64,000 nucleotides of DNA from FEN-987 sp964598845 (lineage in GTDB: Archaea > Thermoproteota > Bathyarchaeia > 40CM-2-53-6). Within the stretch, counting starts at the first letter, position 1; each line of letters begins with the position of its first letter. Location: assembly GCA_964598845.1 (NCBI GenBank), contig CAZRDM010000003.1:62001-126000 (forward strand). The letters are read 5' to 3'. Below, piece by piece: positions 16,421 through 26,010 of this stretch. The position numbers and the translations under genes are program-made. The notes beneath the pieces were generated by a model. The model was not told the origin of the DNA. It saw only the letters and a program-made list of their open reading frames with translations, and did no database searches.

Positions 16421-18055
16421 TTAGAACTCTTCAGGGCCAGGCGTTGGTGGCTTCGGTTCTCTGCCCTCCTTGGTTGTTCCCTTGGCCGCTACGACATCGT
16501 CGATGCGCAGTATCATTGAGGCTGCCTCAGTTGCCGACTTCACGACCTGCAGTTTGACACGGAGGGGCTCTAGGACATTAAGACTCCAAGCGTCCGTGAT
16601 CTCTCCTGAGAAGACATCGACGCCGTACCAGCGGTTCTTTGCCTCCTCATGCTTTGCCCGGAGCTGAACCATTATGTCGATTGGATCTAGTCCCGCGTTC
16701 TCCGCAAGGGCCAGCGGGATGCTCTCCAAGGAATCGGCGAAAGCTTCGATGGCAAGTTGCTCGCGCCCTCCCACCTTAACCGCATATTCGCGCAACTGCT
16801 TTGAAGCCTCGGCTTCAGGTGCCCCGCCGCCGCCCACGATCTTTCCGTCCTCGATGCTATCGCGTACCACGCAGAGGGCATCATGCAATGACCTTTCAGC
16901 TTCGTCAACTACGTGCTCGGTTCCTCCGCGTAGAACAACAGTAACAGCTTGTGGATTCTTGGCGTCTCTGACGTAGACAAGTTTGTCTTCCCCGATCTTG
17001 GTTTCTTCGATCAGCCTTGCTTCACCCAGCGACGCCGAGGTCAGATCCTTGACGCTCGCAACAACCTTGCCGCCCGCAGCCTTCGCAAGCTTCTCCATAT
17101 CACCGCTGCTCACGTTCTTTACAGCAGCGATTCCTTTCTTTGCGAGGAAGTGCAGCGCTATGTCGTCAATGGATTTCTCGCAGAACACGAAATTTGCACC
17201 GCTCTCCGCGATCTTGTCCACCATCTCCTTGAGCATACGCTCTTCTTCATCGAGAAAGAGCTTCATCTGCTCCGGGTTGTTGATGTTGATCTTCGCGTCG
17301 AACTCGGTCTTTTCTATTTCGAGTTTCGCATTGAGAAGCGCGATCCGCACATTCTCGACTCTCTTAGGCATCTGCGGGTGTGCAATTTCCTTGTCCACCA
17401 CTATCCCGCGGACCAGCTCGGTCTCTTCGAGGCTCTTGCCATGCTTCTTTAACACCTTCACGAGATCGATGTCCACTTTCGTCTTCCCGTCCCTTGCTTC
17501 CTTGACTTGAAGAGCAGCGTCGACAGCGATCTTCGCCAAGTAGTCTTTGGCTGCGGAGACACCCTTAGTACCCATCGCGGTTATGGCGATCTTTCGAAGA
17601 GTCTCGCCGTCGTTGGGATCGATCTTCTCAGCTAGCGACTCAAATATATCCTTAGACTTCTCAGCTGCCTTCTTGTAGCCCTCAACGATGACAGTGGGGT
17701 GAACATCCTTATCGAGCAGTCTTTCGGCTTTCTCGAGTAATTCGCCGGTCATTACTACAGCGGTGGTTGTTCCGTCACCCACCTCGTTGTCTACGGTCTT
17801 CGCCACTTCCACAAGCATCTTTGCTGCTGGGTGTTGGACATCGAGCTCCTTCATGATAGTGGCACCGTCGTTGGTGATGACGACATCGCCGATGCTGCTC
17901 ACAAGCATCTTGTCCATTCCGCGTGGGCCGAGCGTAGTTCGAACAGTCTCGGCAACCACTTTAGCGGCTAGGATGTTGTTGCGCTGTGCATCTCTACCTG
18001 TCGTTCTCTGGGTTCCCTCTTTCATTATAACAACGGGTATAGCTTGAGCAGACAT
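16421..18055 (-). CDS. Thermosome subunit (group II chaperonin)
   Basis: 544 aa. ATP-driven protein-folding ring subunit related to eukaryotic CCT. N-terminal RTTGRDAQRNNILAAKVVAE, TLGPRGMDKMLV, NDGATIMKELDVQHPAAKML and the catalytic VGDGTTTAVV. C-terminal GGGGAPEAEASKQLREYA and a charged PKPPTPGPEEF tail instead of the usual GGM repeat. Single gene with its own promoter: TATA at about 18095-18103 and a perfect palindrome at 18074-18086 near the expected transcription start. Confidence 0.97.
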   Translation of the reverse strand: MSAQAIPVVIMKEGTQRTTGRDAQRNNILAAKVVAETVRTTLGPRGMDKMLVSSIGDVVITNDGATIMKELDVQHPAAKMLVEVAKTVDNEVGDGTTTAVVMTGELLEKAERLLDKDVHPTVIVEGYKKAAEKSKDIFESLAEKIDPNDGETLRKIAITAMGTKGVSAAKDYLAKIAVDAALQVKEARDGKTKVDIDLVKVLKKHGKSLEETELVRGIVVDKEIAHPQMPKRVENVRIALLNAKLEIEKTEFDAKININNPEQMKLFLDEEERMLKEMVDKIAESGANFVFCEKSIDDIALHFLAKKGIAAVKNVSSGDMEKLAKAAGGKVVASVKDLTSASLGEARLIEETKIGEDKLVYVRDAKNPQAVTVVLRGGTEHVVDEAERSLHDALCVVRDSIEDGKIVGGGGAPEAEASKQLREYAVKVGGREQLAIEAFADSLESIPLALAENAGLDPIDIMVQLRAKHEEAKNRWYGVDVFSGEITDAWSLNVLEPLRVKLQVVKSATEAASMILRIDDVVAAKGTTKEGREPKPPTPGPEEF

Positions 18056-18073
18056 TCTTAGGTCACCAAATTG

Positions 18074-18120
18074 TTACCTGAGGTAAAAAAGGGGCTATAT
18101 AAATTTTACTAAAGGTAACT
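18074..18120 (-). promoter_or_regulatory. Thermosome promoter with palindromic putative operator
   Basis: Read on the minus strand: a TTACCT half-site at 18118-18113, a BRE/TATA region with TTTATATAG at 18103-18095, then the 13-bp palindrome TTACCTCAGGTAA at 18086-18074, about where transcription should begin and 19 nt before the ATG. The two TTACCT copies are 32 bp apart, about three helical turns. The layout suits a repressor such as a heat-shock regulator of the Phr type. The protein is not identified here. Confidence 0.6.
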
Positions 18121-18406
18121 GTCCCCTGAAATCCGGAAGAGTTCGATTGGCTGCCAATGCGTTTCTATCGCTGTCCTTATCTTCGTTGGTCCGCTTTCCA
18201 CGAATCTCATCGAGTAATACAAGGGCTTCACCCAATGGTATGTTCAGTTGTATAGCAAGCTCCTCGGATGAGATGTCAGGTCTCTCTTTGATCATCACAT
18301 CCTCCACGTACCGTTTATGACTTTTGTACATGGGCAGAGCGTGAACTGTATTCACCAGGATCCTCCATAGATCGTCCCTGTTTAACGCAGTCCGTGAATC
18401 GGACAT
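18095..18406 (-). CDS. Small helix-turn-helix-like hypothetical protein
   Basis: 103 aa from ATG 18406 (M-S-D-S-R-T-A-L-N). The longer frame reaching 18469 begins with an Arg-rich stretch that looks non-coding. Residues ~40-70 (PDISSEELAIQLNIPLGEALVLLDEI) resemble a winged-helix half, with helices KSHKRYVEDVM before it. Its TAG stop lies inside the thermosome TATA box, so this gene ends in the chaperonin promoter. Function unknown; a role in thermosome control is only suggested by position. Confidence 0.65.
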   Translation of the reverse strand: MSDSRTALNRDDLWRILVNTVHALPMYKSHKRYVEDVMIKERPDISSEELAIQLNIPLGEALVLLDEIRGKRTNEDKDSDRNALAANRTLPDFRGQLPLVKFI

Positions 18407-18506
18407 TAAACAATACCTGCCAAAAATACTGGAGCTTTGCCGCTTCCGGGAAGGCACCTGAACTCGCATAGGGCACCGACGCTACGGCTCATCTCTTCTT
18501 TTCCAG

Positions 18507-20273
18507 CTATTGATGTGCGAAGTACACAGTCACCTCATCGGGGGCTACACTATCAATTCGCCCGAATCCGAAACGGACAAATTGAATCACTGAACCAACG
18601 GGCTCAGCCCTCAAGCCGATCTCACCAACACCCTTCTTTATCGTAGCGTCAGGCATTACCAATTCAACATGGACGTTCTCATCTGAAGGCACCCACTGCA
18701 TGATCGGCATTTTCTCTGCGTCGCTCACAACCTCCCCTAGAAACTCGCCACTAACCTCGGCATCCGAGACACTCACTGGCCTAAAGTTGAACAAGCCCAT
18801 CAAGCGTACAGCTTTTTCTGAAGACAAAAGCGATTTGTCGGACTTCGACACGTAGACGGTTGCATATCCGTCCACAGCACTCACCCTCAGTGTTCGGTTT
18901 CCCATCTCGGGATGTTGAGGATGAAGCGGAACACGGACGACATATTCCCGAGGAACACCGGCAACTTTCGTCAAGACAGGATCTGCCACGAAGTAGTAGC
19001 GGTGCGAGGTGGGGTCTATGATCTTGCGATTTAACGCGTTAACGTTATCCCAGCTAATCGTCACTTCTACGGGTTTCGGTCCAATATCCCACATGAGCCT
19101 TCGTATAGTGTCTGGATTGAAGCCACGTCGTCTAAGAGCAGCAAGCGTGCCCAGCCTCGGATCGTCAACACCCTTGTATTCCCCAGTCTCTAGGGCTTTC
19201 ATAAGCTTGGACTTGCTGAGATTCATTCCTTCGACCTTGAGACGACCGTAGTGAACTGCTTCGGGGTAGATCCAACCCATATGCTTGTACATGTAGAATT
19301 GACGCTGCATGTTCGTCAAATGCTCCTTTCCACGTATCACATGTGTTATGTCAAGCGCGTGATCATCGACACCTGAAGCCATGTTGTACAACGGCCAGAC
19401 TCGGAACGTTGAACCTACCCGAGGATGCGGATTCTTGGTAGTGTCGATTACTCGGAAAGCGGGCCAGTCTCTTACTGCTGGATTCGGATGCGAAAGATCT
19501 GTCTTAACACGAAACACCGCCGAACCTTCATCATAACCTCCATCAAGCATTCTCTCCCAACGCTTACTATTCTCTTGGGGCGCGAGATCTCGATCCGGAC
19601 AGGCCTTTCTCGCACTGATGAATTTGCGAAATTGTTCTGGGTCGCATTCGCAGATGTAAGCTGCTGCCTTTGCGACGAGAGAGCTCCCTACTTCATAGTA
19701 GTAAGAAATGCGGTCGCTCTGGATGAATTCATCATCCCATTCGCAACCCAACCACCTGAGGTCTTCTCGTATCATGTCATAGTATCTCAGCTGCGCTTTC
19801 TTCAGTCTCGGGTCCGTGTCTTCGAACCTTACGATGAATTTGCCTTTGTACATTCTGGCATAGTCATGGCTCAAGATCGCTGCCCTTGCATTTCCGATAT
19901 GTAGAACAAAATCTGGATTCGGAGCGATTCGAGTTACTATGACGCGATATTTCTGAGCGTTTGGAAGAGGCGGTAGTTCCCTCTTCTCCTCCATTCGTTC
20001 CTTGGTCAACTCCTCGCGCCATCTTTCGTTCACAATTTCCATGAGTCGTTCCGCAGGCGTGGAATTGACCTCTTCCACAACCTGCTCTACCACATTCACC
20101 AGCTCCCGAGCCCGACTTCGGAGTTCAGGGTTGTCTCCGAGCAAGTTTCCGAGAACCGCCTTTGCGTCTGCCTTCCCGTCATGCCTAACGGCATTTAGTA
20201 TAGCTGCCTTTCGGACTTTTTCGACTATGTCCTTTGACATGCCAGATTGCTCTTTGAAGAAGTGATTCTTCAT
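18507..20273 (-). CDS. gltX: Glutamyl-tRNA synthetase, archaeal type
   Basis: 588 aa class I synthetase. The N-terminal helical extension ~1-100 is typical of archaeal/eukaryotic GlxRS. HIGH region: RIAPNPDFVLHIGNARAAIL; KMSKS region: GMNLSKSKL. The C-terminal beta-barrel anticodon domain resembles GlnRS. Together with GatDE in this window it is expected to be non-discriminating, charging both tRNA(Glu) and tRNA(Gln). The first residues M-K-N-H precede an alternative Met at position 12. The stop of the downstream kinase-like gene and this start are 3 bp apart. Confidence 0.96.
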   Translation of the reverse strand: MKNHFFKEQSGMSKDIVEKVRKAAILNAVRHDGKADAKAVLGNLLGDNPELRSRARELVNVVEQVVEEVNSTPAERLMEIVNERWREELTKERMEEKRELPPLPNAQKYRVIVTRIAPNPDFVLHIGNARAAILSHDYARMYKGKFIVRFEDTDPRLKKAQLRYYDMIREDLRWLGCEWDDEFIQSDRISYYYEVGSSLVAKAAAYICECDPEQFRKFISARKACPDRDLAPQENSKRWERMLDGGYDEGSAVFRVKTDLSHPNPAVRDWPAFRVIDTTKNPHPRVGSTFRVWPLYNMASGVDDHALDITHVIRGKEHLTNMQRQFYMYKHMGWIYPEAVHYGRLKVEGMNLSKSKLMKALETGEYKGVDDPRLGTLAALRRRGFNPDTIRRLMWDIGPKPVEVTISWDNVNALNRKIIDPTSHRYYFVADPVLTKVAGVPREYVVRVPLHPQHPEMGNRTLRVSAVDGYATVYVSKSDKSLLSSEKAVRLMGLFNFRPVSVSDAEVSGEFLGEVVSDAEKMPIMQWVPSDENVHVELVMPDATIKKGVGEIGLRAEPVGSVIQFVRFGFGRIDSVAPDEVTVYFAHQ

Positions 20274-20276
20274 GCT

Positions 20277-21263
20277 CTAAAAGAGATGTTCTTCAACCAT
20301 GTGAGCTGGTCCGGCCACACCGCTCTTGAGAACACTTACTCCTACGTTAGCTTCGATATCGCGACATATGACGTCAACGAACTCAGAACGAGTGTTCAGG
20401 TAAACTGAAGGCCCTGTGTCCAAGGAGTACCAGACCGGTACATGCTCCCTTTCACGCAGCGTCAGCACGCGTTCTATGACATGCAGTGCTTCTGGAGCCA
20501 TGAGTATCAGGCCGCTCTTACCCGTCATTGTCACGGCATGGAGGCTCCGTGTGTCCGCCTCGGCGAGCCTCCCAATTGCATCAACGTCTTGCCTACGTAT
20601 TGCACTCAGCATCTCCCGGAGCCTCCCCTTCACCTCTCTTAATCTAGCCTGAAAGAACGCAGAGCTTTCGGACTCCTCGTGGGCCCTGTCAGTTTTCACT
20701 TGCGAAGGAATCGGGACTATGACCATCGCCAAACTTAGATCCTCGCCGGAGGCGAGTTGCCTCGCATAGGACCGTCCATCCCTTTGGGCGTACCAGATCG
20801 AGAAACCGCCGACTACGCTTCTGCTAGCAGACCCAGCGCCAAGACGTGCAATCTCACTTAACCCTTCAAGTGTCAGCTCAAGGCCGACCGCTTTGCTTGA
20901 GGCAAGCGATATCGCAGCGAAAGCTGCTGCGGAGAAACCGAGACCCTTCCCCTCGGTTAAGCTATTGATGCTTAAGAGTTTGAAGTGCTTTTTACTTTTC
21001 GCAATTGATCTAATATGAGAGACAACCGCGAGGACGCGCGTTGCTTCCAACTCGGTGGCGGGTTTTCCGTTTATCTCGATGATATCTTGAGAATAGTCTT
21101 GGTCAAATTCCACCGTTGCCTTGGTGGTCAGCGCCTCCGCACACACGGATATGCTGTCATGAAATGGTATTCGTCGTCTCTTGTCTTTGAGACCGTGATA
21201 CTTCACTAAACCCTGTATTGCGTATGCTACCGCCGTAGCCTTTGGCATATCAATGATCCTCAC
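20277..21263 (-). CDS. Diphosphomevalonate decarboxylase-family enzyme
   Basis: 328 aa GHMP superfamily. It starts with KATAVAYAIQGLVKYHGLKD, close to MVD text, has GKGLGFSAAAFAAISLASS where the phosphate loop lies, then LARLGAGSASRSVVGGFSIW. The catalytic-Asp motif is DTGPSVYL (family DAGPN). It could decarboxylate mevalonate diphosphate, or be a phosphomevalonate decarboxylase or mevalonate 3-kinase as in some archaea; sequence reading cannot decide. Sits between gltX and G1PDH. The exact reaction decides whether isopentenyl phosphate kinase is required. Confidence 0.8.
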   Translation of the reverse strand: MRIIDMPKATAVAYAIQGLVKYHGLKDKRRRIPFHDSISVCAEALTTKATVEFDQDYSQDIIEINGKPATELEATRVLAVVSHIRSIAKSKKHFKLLSINSLTEGKGLGFSAAAFAAISLASSKAVGLELTLEGLSEIARLGAGSASRSVVGGFSIWYAQRDGRSYARQLASGEDLSLAMVIVPIPSQVKTDRAHEESESSAFFQARLREVKGRLREMLSAIRRQDVDAIGRLAEADTRSLHAVTMTGKSGLILMAPEALHVIERVLTLREREHVPVWYSLDTGPSVYLNTRSEFVDVICRDIEANVGVSVLKSGVAGPAHMVEEHLF

Positions 21264-21271
21264 AAATCGCT

Positions 21272-22339
21272 CTAATCGATTACGCCCGTGACTGAAGAAA
21301 CCCGCTGTGCAGCCTCCTTTGTGAGGCCGCTCTCCCCAAGGATCGTGTACCTTTCCGGGCGAATAGAGTGTGCTTTCGTCAATGCCTCGACAATATATTC
21401 GGGGTCGGTACCGAGCTCCTTGGCCGTCGTCGGCGCACCTATTCTATGAAGCACATCCTTAATCAACTCCCAGTTCGCACCGTGCAAATACGCGCACATT
21501 ACCGTACCAACGCCACATTGCTCTCCATGCATCGCAGGCTTAGGCGCAATCATGGAAAGCGCGTGACTAAACAAGTGTTCTGCGCCGCTGCAAGGTCGGC
21601 TAGTACCAGCGATGCTCATCGCAACTCCACAACTGATCAAGGCCTCGACCAACGTTCGGACCCCTGATTCCGACATCGCCCTAATACTATTCGCGTTCTT
21701 CATAACGAGGCGTGAACTCATAAGCGCAAGCTCGGCTGCATAATCGCCATAGTACTCATTCTTGATCCTGTGGGCTAACTTCCAATCTCTAACCGCGGTA
21801 TACTTCGCGACCACATCGCCACATCCACTTGCAACTAATCTGTAAGGCGACTTGGCAATTATCGATATGTCGGCAACGATGGCGATTGGGGAATGAGCTG
21901 CATAAGAATAGGGCCGATTCATCCCCTTCATCGAGACCAAGGGGCTTGCAATTCCATCATGAGATGCCGCAGTTGGCACACTGAGGAAACTCTTCCCGCT
22001 CTTCATACTACTCAACTTCGCCACATCGATATCCTTGCCACCGCCCACACCCACAACTATCTCAGGTTTGGCACGGCGAATTTCCCGCTGAACCTTAAGC
22101 ACCTGAGCTGTGGTCGCGCTTTCAGCAATCATACTCGATGCGCGAAAACCTGCACTCTGCAATGAATCAAGGACAATGTCCGCCGCGATCCATCTTACTT
22201 TGGGGCCCGTTACGACCAGTGCTTGATGCCTAAAACCGAGGCGTGCCAGAGTTTCGCCGACCAGAGAAGCAACGTCCTTTCCGATCAGAACCTCGCGAGG
22301 TAGTTGCATGTAATGGGAACCGCGTGGAACCACACGCAT
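21272..22339 (-). CDS. egsA: sn-Glycerol-1-phosphate dehydrogenase
   Basis: 355 aa. Makes the G1P backbone of archaeal lipids from dihydroxyacetone phosphate with NAD(P)H. N-terminal Rossmann part with VVGVGGGKDIDVAKL, then SVPTAASHDGIASPLVS. Metal-binding Asp/His in SGCGDVVAKYTAVRDW, SGAEHLFSHAL and MHGEQCGVGTVM. Full-length. Upstream neighbours are DUF2070 and GGGP synthase, the next enzyme in the pathway. Confidence 0.96.
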   Translation of the reverse strand: MRVVPRGSHYMQLPREVLIGKDVASLVGETLARLGFRHQALVVTGPKVRWIAADIVLDSLQSAGFRASSMIAESATTAQVLKVQREIRRAKPEIVVGVGGGKDIDVAKLSSMKSGKSFLSVPTAASHDGIASPLVSMKGMNRPYSYAAHSPIAIVADISIIAKSPYRLVASGCGDVVAKYTAVRDWKLAHRIKNEYYGDYAAELALMSSRLVMKNANSIRAMSESGVRTLVEALISCGVAMSIAGTSRPCSGAEHLFSHALSMIAPKPAMHGEQCGVGTVMCAYLHGANWELIKDVLHRIGAPTTAKELGTDPEYIVEALTKAHSIRPERYTILGESGLTKEAAQRVSSVTGVID

Positions 22340-22345
22340 GGAGAA

Positions 22346-24160
22346 TCACACCAAGAACAGCAGAGAGAATGCGGTGGCCGCGAGGACCACTGGAAAGAGT
22401 GTTAGGGCCGTCAACCTTGAGACTCTATGCACCAGATTCATGACGCGCTTCAATGATTTTGAGCCAAGGGTGGTGACGGGGATTTGTCCATTGATTACAC
22501 CTACTTCGCAGGGTTGAAGATCCGCGATCGCCTCACGACAAAGCGCGCACACCTCATGGAGGAGCAGGGTCTTGGAGCCGACCTCTCCAATCATATGGTA
22601 GCCCAGCCTTGCTGGAACAACCCCATTCACCATATGCGTGTCAGTGGTCATGACTTCTCCGTCGTCGAATCCGGCTTGTTTAGCTTCGTTGAGAATCCGC
22701 TCCCGCAATCCTCGAATCATGTTGTTTCCATCGATGTTGATGTAAGCGAAGCGTTGTTGATCGACTTCGATTCCTATGACTGAGATCCCTCCAGGACCAT
22801 ACCCGTCTTTCAGGGTGAATCCTGCTGGCGTTCTCTGAGCAACTCCCACCTTGAAGATGTTTCCGGGTTGTTCGGCGGAGACTTGAAGCGAGGAGAGGGT
22901 GGCCTCTTGTAGGGCACCCATCTTATCCGGCGTCATTGTGCTCGGGCCTGTCAGGCAGTTGTGGGCATCTATCAGCGCAACATGGCGGAACCTACCATGA
23001 GTGAGGCCTCCGATTCGATTCGCTATATCTGAAGGAACATCCTCCATGTCGTAGGGTGCGGTCGTCATGGTTACGAGTGCGCAATTGTCGAAAATCTGGC
23101 TCGTAGCTGTAGCAATTCCATTGCTGGCCCTCGTGACAGCAGTCGCTTCGCTATCATATCGAACGCTTTCTTGCTTCAGCAAGATCCATTCGATGATACG
23201 CATGTTTTGCTCTTGGGAAACCAAGTTAAATTCATGCCCAGAGACTCCGTGGGGAACAATACTCACTGCGTTGAACCTTCTCTTCATCAAGGCTTGGAAC
23301 AGAAAGGGAAGCACGCTACTTCCAATGTTCAAGAATGGTCCTGGATGAAAGTTGGAAACCAGTATCGTCCCCTTGATCCTAGCCGTATCTGAACGCCTAA
23401 AGAGAAATGCCGCAACATCAATCTCGGTCTCCACACCAAGCTCGTTGAGATAAGATTCGAGGTCACTGTTCTGACCCTCCAACCAATCTGTGAGGAACGC
23501 CCTGAACATGCGGATCGGCGAGAAACCGATGGCTTGTCGACCGAAATTCTCAACGACAAGTATCAAAGCGAATGCGAAGGCGAGCCCGATCAGGGAGGAT
23601 AAGGCAAGCGCACTCAAGGTGCTGTTAACTGCGACCCCAAGAACTAGAACAGATGTAAGGGCTGTCAAGCTCGGTTCCGTCAGGGTGAAAATAATCCTCT
23701 TCAGAAAACTGGTTCTTGACATTGAGAAGACTGCGACCGCTCGCAGGGGTATGACTGCGAAAAGCCCAGCTATGATGGCTGATCCGGGAAACACGAATCT
23801 AGAGAGAACAAAGCTCAAAACCGAGCCGATTAGAAAGACAGCAACCCAACTTGTTATTGTGAACAAGGAGAATGCCAGACATCGCCGAGGATAGAAAAGC
23901 GGATCTTCTCTGACTATTGTTAGAAATAGGAAGAGATTCGATAGGAGAGCCGGTACGCCGAGAACCACAACACCGCCGGTGACCCCAAGAATGAATGACT
24001 TTGCTGTATGTTCGACCACCAAGAATGATAAGCCGACGCCGAACGTTACCAAGAGTATTGATGAAATGGCTATTGCTCTCGTAGAGGGAAAAGCTACGCG
24101 TCTGATGAGATTGTAGTAGGGAGTCGTTCCGCTGATACCCTTCGAGAAGGACAAAGCCAA
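22346..24160 (-). CDS. DUF2070 membrane protein
   Basis: 604 aa archaeal DUF2070 family. About six to seven transmembrane helices occupy the N-terminal ~215 residues. A large soluble domain follows (~220-575; GTILVSNFHPGPFLNIGSS, SIVPHGVSGHEFNLVSQEQN, ALIDAHNCLTG), and a final hydrophobic helix lies at ~585-603. Conserved Asp/His/Asn residues suggest an enzyme-like soluble domain, but no function is known. It sits between G1P dehydrogenase and GGGP synthase on the same strand, so a lipid-related role is plausible but inferred. Confidence 0.88.
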   Translation of the reverse strand: MALSFSKGISGTTPYYNLIRRVAFPSTRAIAISSILLVTFGVGLSFLVVEHTAKSFILGVTGGVVVLGVPALLSNLFLFLTIVREDPLFYPRRCLAFSLFTITSWVAVFLIGSVLSFVLSRFVFPGSAIIAGLFAVIPLRAVAVFSMSRTSFLKRIIFTLTEPSLTALTSVLVLGVAVNSTLSALALSSLIGLAFAFALILVVENFGRQAIGFSPIRMFRAFLTDWLEGQNSDLESYLNELGVETEIDVAAFLFRRSDTARIKGTILVSNFHPGPFLNIGSSVLPFLFQALMKRRFNAVSIVPHGVSGHEFNLVSQEQNMRIIEWILLKQESVRYDSEATAVTRASNGIATATSQIFDNCALVTMTTAPYDMEDVPSDIANRIGGLTHGRFRHVALIDAHNCLTGPSTMTPDKMGALQEATLSSLQVSAEQPGNIFKVGVAQRTPAGFTLKDGYGPGGISVIGIEVDQQRFAYINIDGNNMIRGLRERILNEAKQAGFDDGEVMTTDTHMVNGVVPARLGYHMIGEVGSKTLLLHEVCALCREAIADLQPCEVGVINGQIPVTTLGSKSLKRVMNLVHRVSRLTALTLFPVVLAATAFSLLFLV

Positions 24161-24181
24161 GTAGTGCTCCTCAAGTTGGAG

Positions 24182-24943
24182 CTATCGGATCGCTTGGATT
24201 ATTTCACGCAACGTTCGCGCCGACGCTTTCTCCGATATTGTTCCGGTTACGATCAGGTGTGCTCCTGCATCTACCAAAGACCTTGCCTGTGATGAAGTTC
24301 GAATGCCGCCACCGACTACTACGTGAATTCGACAGGATTCCTTAACCGTTTTGACCATTTCAGGAGGAACAGTGCGTCTTGCTCCTGAACCTGCCTCCAA
24401 ATAGACGAAGCGCATTCCGAGATATTCTGCAGCAAGAGCATAGATTGCTGCCAACTCGGGTTTATTGTAGGGAATTGGATTCGCGTTTCCCACGAAACCC
24501 GCGGCGCCAGCATGACCGCCGATAATCAAGTAACCTAGCGGTATCGGCTCAAGACGATAGCGTTTCACCAACGGAGCTCCCAGCGCCTGTGCCCCGGAAA
24601 GGTAGTACGGGTTCAACGAATTCAGCAGGGACATGAAGAAGACAGCGTCCGCGTACTGGCTTAGACCAGTTACATCATTCGGGAACAGGATGACCGGTAG
24701 CCCAGACGACTTGATCGCCTTCACGATCGCATCGAGTTGATAAACTGATGTTGCAGTCGACCCACCTACCATAGCTGCTGATGAGCCAGCCTTCTTTACT
24801 TCAAGTGCTAACCTCCTAGCATCTATCGGCCTTAGCTTCTCGGGATCAAAGAGCGTAAGATGAGCGGCGCCATCCTCTCTGACTACCTCTTCCAAATGAC
24901 TTTCTACTTTTCCAATTCTAATGCCGGTCAAAGGATAAGCCAC
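24182..24943 (-). CDS. Geranylgeranylglyceryl phosphate synthase
   Basis: 253 aa TIM-barrel prenyltransferase forming the first ether bond of archaeal lipids. Motifs: HLTLFDPEKL near residue 30, MVGGSTATSV, PVILFPNDVTGLS, FMSLLNSLNPYYLSGAQ, YLEAGSGA and VVVGGGIRTSSQA with VTGTISEKA for phosphate binding. GTG start at 24943. Divergent from the UbiA gene, which catalyses the next step, across a ~115-bp spacer. Confidence 0.95.
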   Translation of the reverse strand: MAYPLTGIRIGKVESHLEEVVREDGAAHLTLFDPEKLRPIDARRLALEVKKAGSSAAMVGGSTATSVYQLDAIVKAIKSSGLPVILFPNDVTGLSQYADAVFFMSLLNSLNPYYLSGAQALGAPLVKRYRLEPIPLGYLIIGGHAGAAGFVGNANPIPYNKPELAAIYALAAEYLGMRFVYLEAGSGARRTVPPEMVKTVKESCRIHVVVGGGIRTSSQARSLVDAGAHLIVTGTISEKASARTLREIIQAIR

Positions 24944-25058
24944 TCATCGACCTAGCAAATCAAGCGCCGCGAACCTTGCCAGAAACTGAGCGCATACTAT
25001 TAAAACTGCTTGTGGCTAGGACAGATTTCGAAGATGAAAATTCCCAAGGCGCAGCACG

Positions 25059-25916
25059 TTGCCTAAACCCTATTCCATTGACAAGCGAATCTTCGGATTG
25101 CTTACGATGATTCGTCTGCCAAACTGCATTATGATGGGCTTCGCTGTCATCGTCGGCGAGACCATCGCGTCGCAAACAGTTCCTGCTCAAGCAGCCTCTT
25201 ACGGTTTCATGACCGGTTTTCTTCTGCTGGCTGCCTCAATGGTCCTGAACGACTACTTCGACCGTGAGATCGATGCCATCAACGAACCGAAACGTCCTCT
25301 TCCGGCAGGCGTCGTTAGACCTTCCGAAGCCATTTCCTTTGCTGTAATTCTGGCATCGTTTGGACTGCTGTTTGCTTCATATTCTGGTGTTTGGACACTG
25401 CTTATCGCGGTCGCAAGTGTCCTCATCGCAATCTTGTACAACGCCCGGATCAAGAAGTTCGGGCTCCTGGGAAACGCGATGGTGAGCACCAATGTGGCGA
25501 TCCCATTCATCTACGGTGGATTTGCTGTCGGGAGCCCAACATGGTCTCTCCTAATTTTCGCCATTCTCGCCTTTCTATCAAGCATGGGACGGGAGATCAT
25601 CAAAGGGATTGTTGATGTGTCAGGGGACACGGCCAGAGGAGTGAGATCGGTCGCTGCTACTATGGGCAACGCCAACGCAGCAAGGAAAGGTGCAGTGCTC
25701 TTTGTTGCAGCAGTGGTTCTGAGCATGATACCGATCGCGCTCGGCTTGGTTTCAGAATATTACTTTCCACTGGTTATGATATGTGACATAGGTTTCTTGC
25801 TTACGACCTACTCCATCATATCCAATCCAAGTCCGAATAACGCTAAGAGGAACAAGGATTATGCACTCGTATGGATGACGTTTGGTTTGCTGGCTTTTGT
25901 AATTGGCACACTATGA
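25059..25916 (+). CDS. UbiA-family prenyltransferase, probable digeranylgeranylglyceryl phosphate synthase
   Basis: 285 aa integral membrane enzyme with about eight or nine helices. The first Asp-rich motif is NDYFDREIDAINEPKRPLPAG (~65-85); the second is GREIIKGIVDVSGDTARGVRS (~178-198). It adds the second geranylgeranyl chain to GGGP. TTG start at 25059; a TATA-like ACTATTAAAAC lies ~60 bp upstream. UbiA relatives also act on quinones and heme, but the lipid-gene setting favours DGGGP synthase. Confidence 0.88.
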   Translation: MPKPYSIDKRIFGLLTMIRLPNCIMMGFAVIVGETIASQTVPAQAASYGFMTGFLLLAASMVLNDYFDREIDAINEPKRPLPAGVVRPSEAISFAVILASFGLLFASYSGVWTLLIAVASVLIAILYNARIKKFGLLGNAMVSTNVAIPFIYGGFAVGSPTWSLLIFAILAFLSSMGREIIKGIVDVSGDTARGVRSVAATMGNANAARKGAVLFVAAVVLSMIPIALGLVSEYYFPLVMICDIGFLLTTYSIISNPSPNNAKRNKDYALVWMTFGLLAFVIGTL

Positions 25917-26010
25917 AGTTCTTCACGGGAGTCTCTTGAACAGGAAGAAGGGATGCTCAAAACGTTTTTATGACATCAAAACCGTATCGCCATCATCGGA
26001 AGGTTGCTTT

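Noticed and set aside
16421..18055. Long open frames opposite the thermosome gene (plus strand, 60-175 codons)
   Set aside because: They are antisense shadows of a strongly coding, codon-biased gene and show no motifs or start signals.
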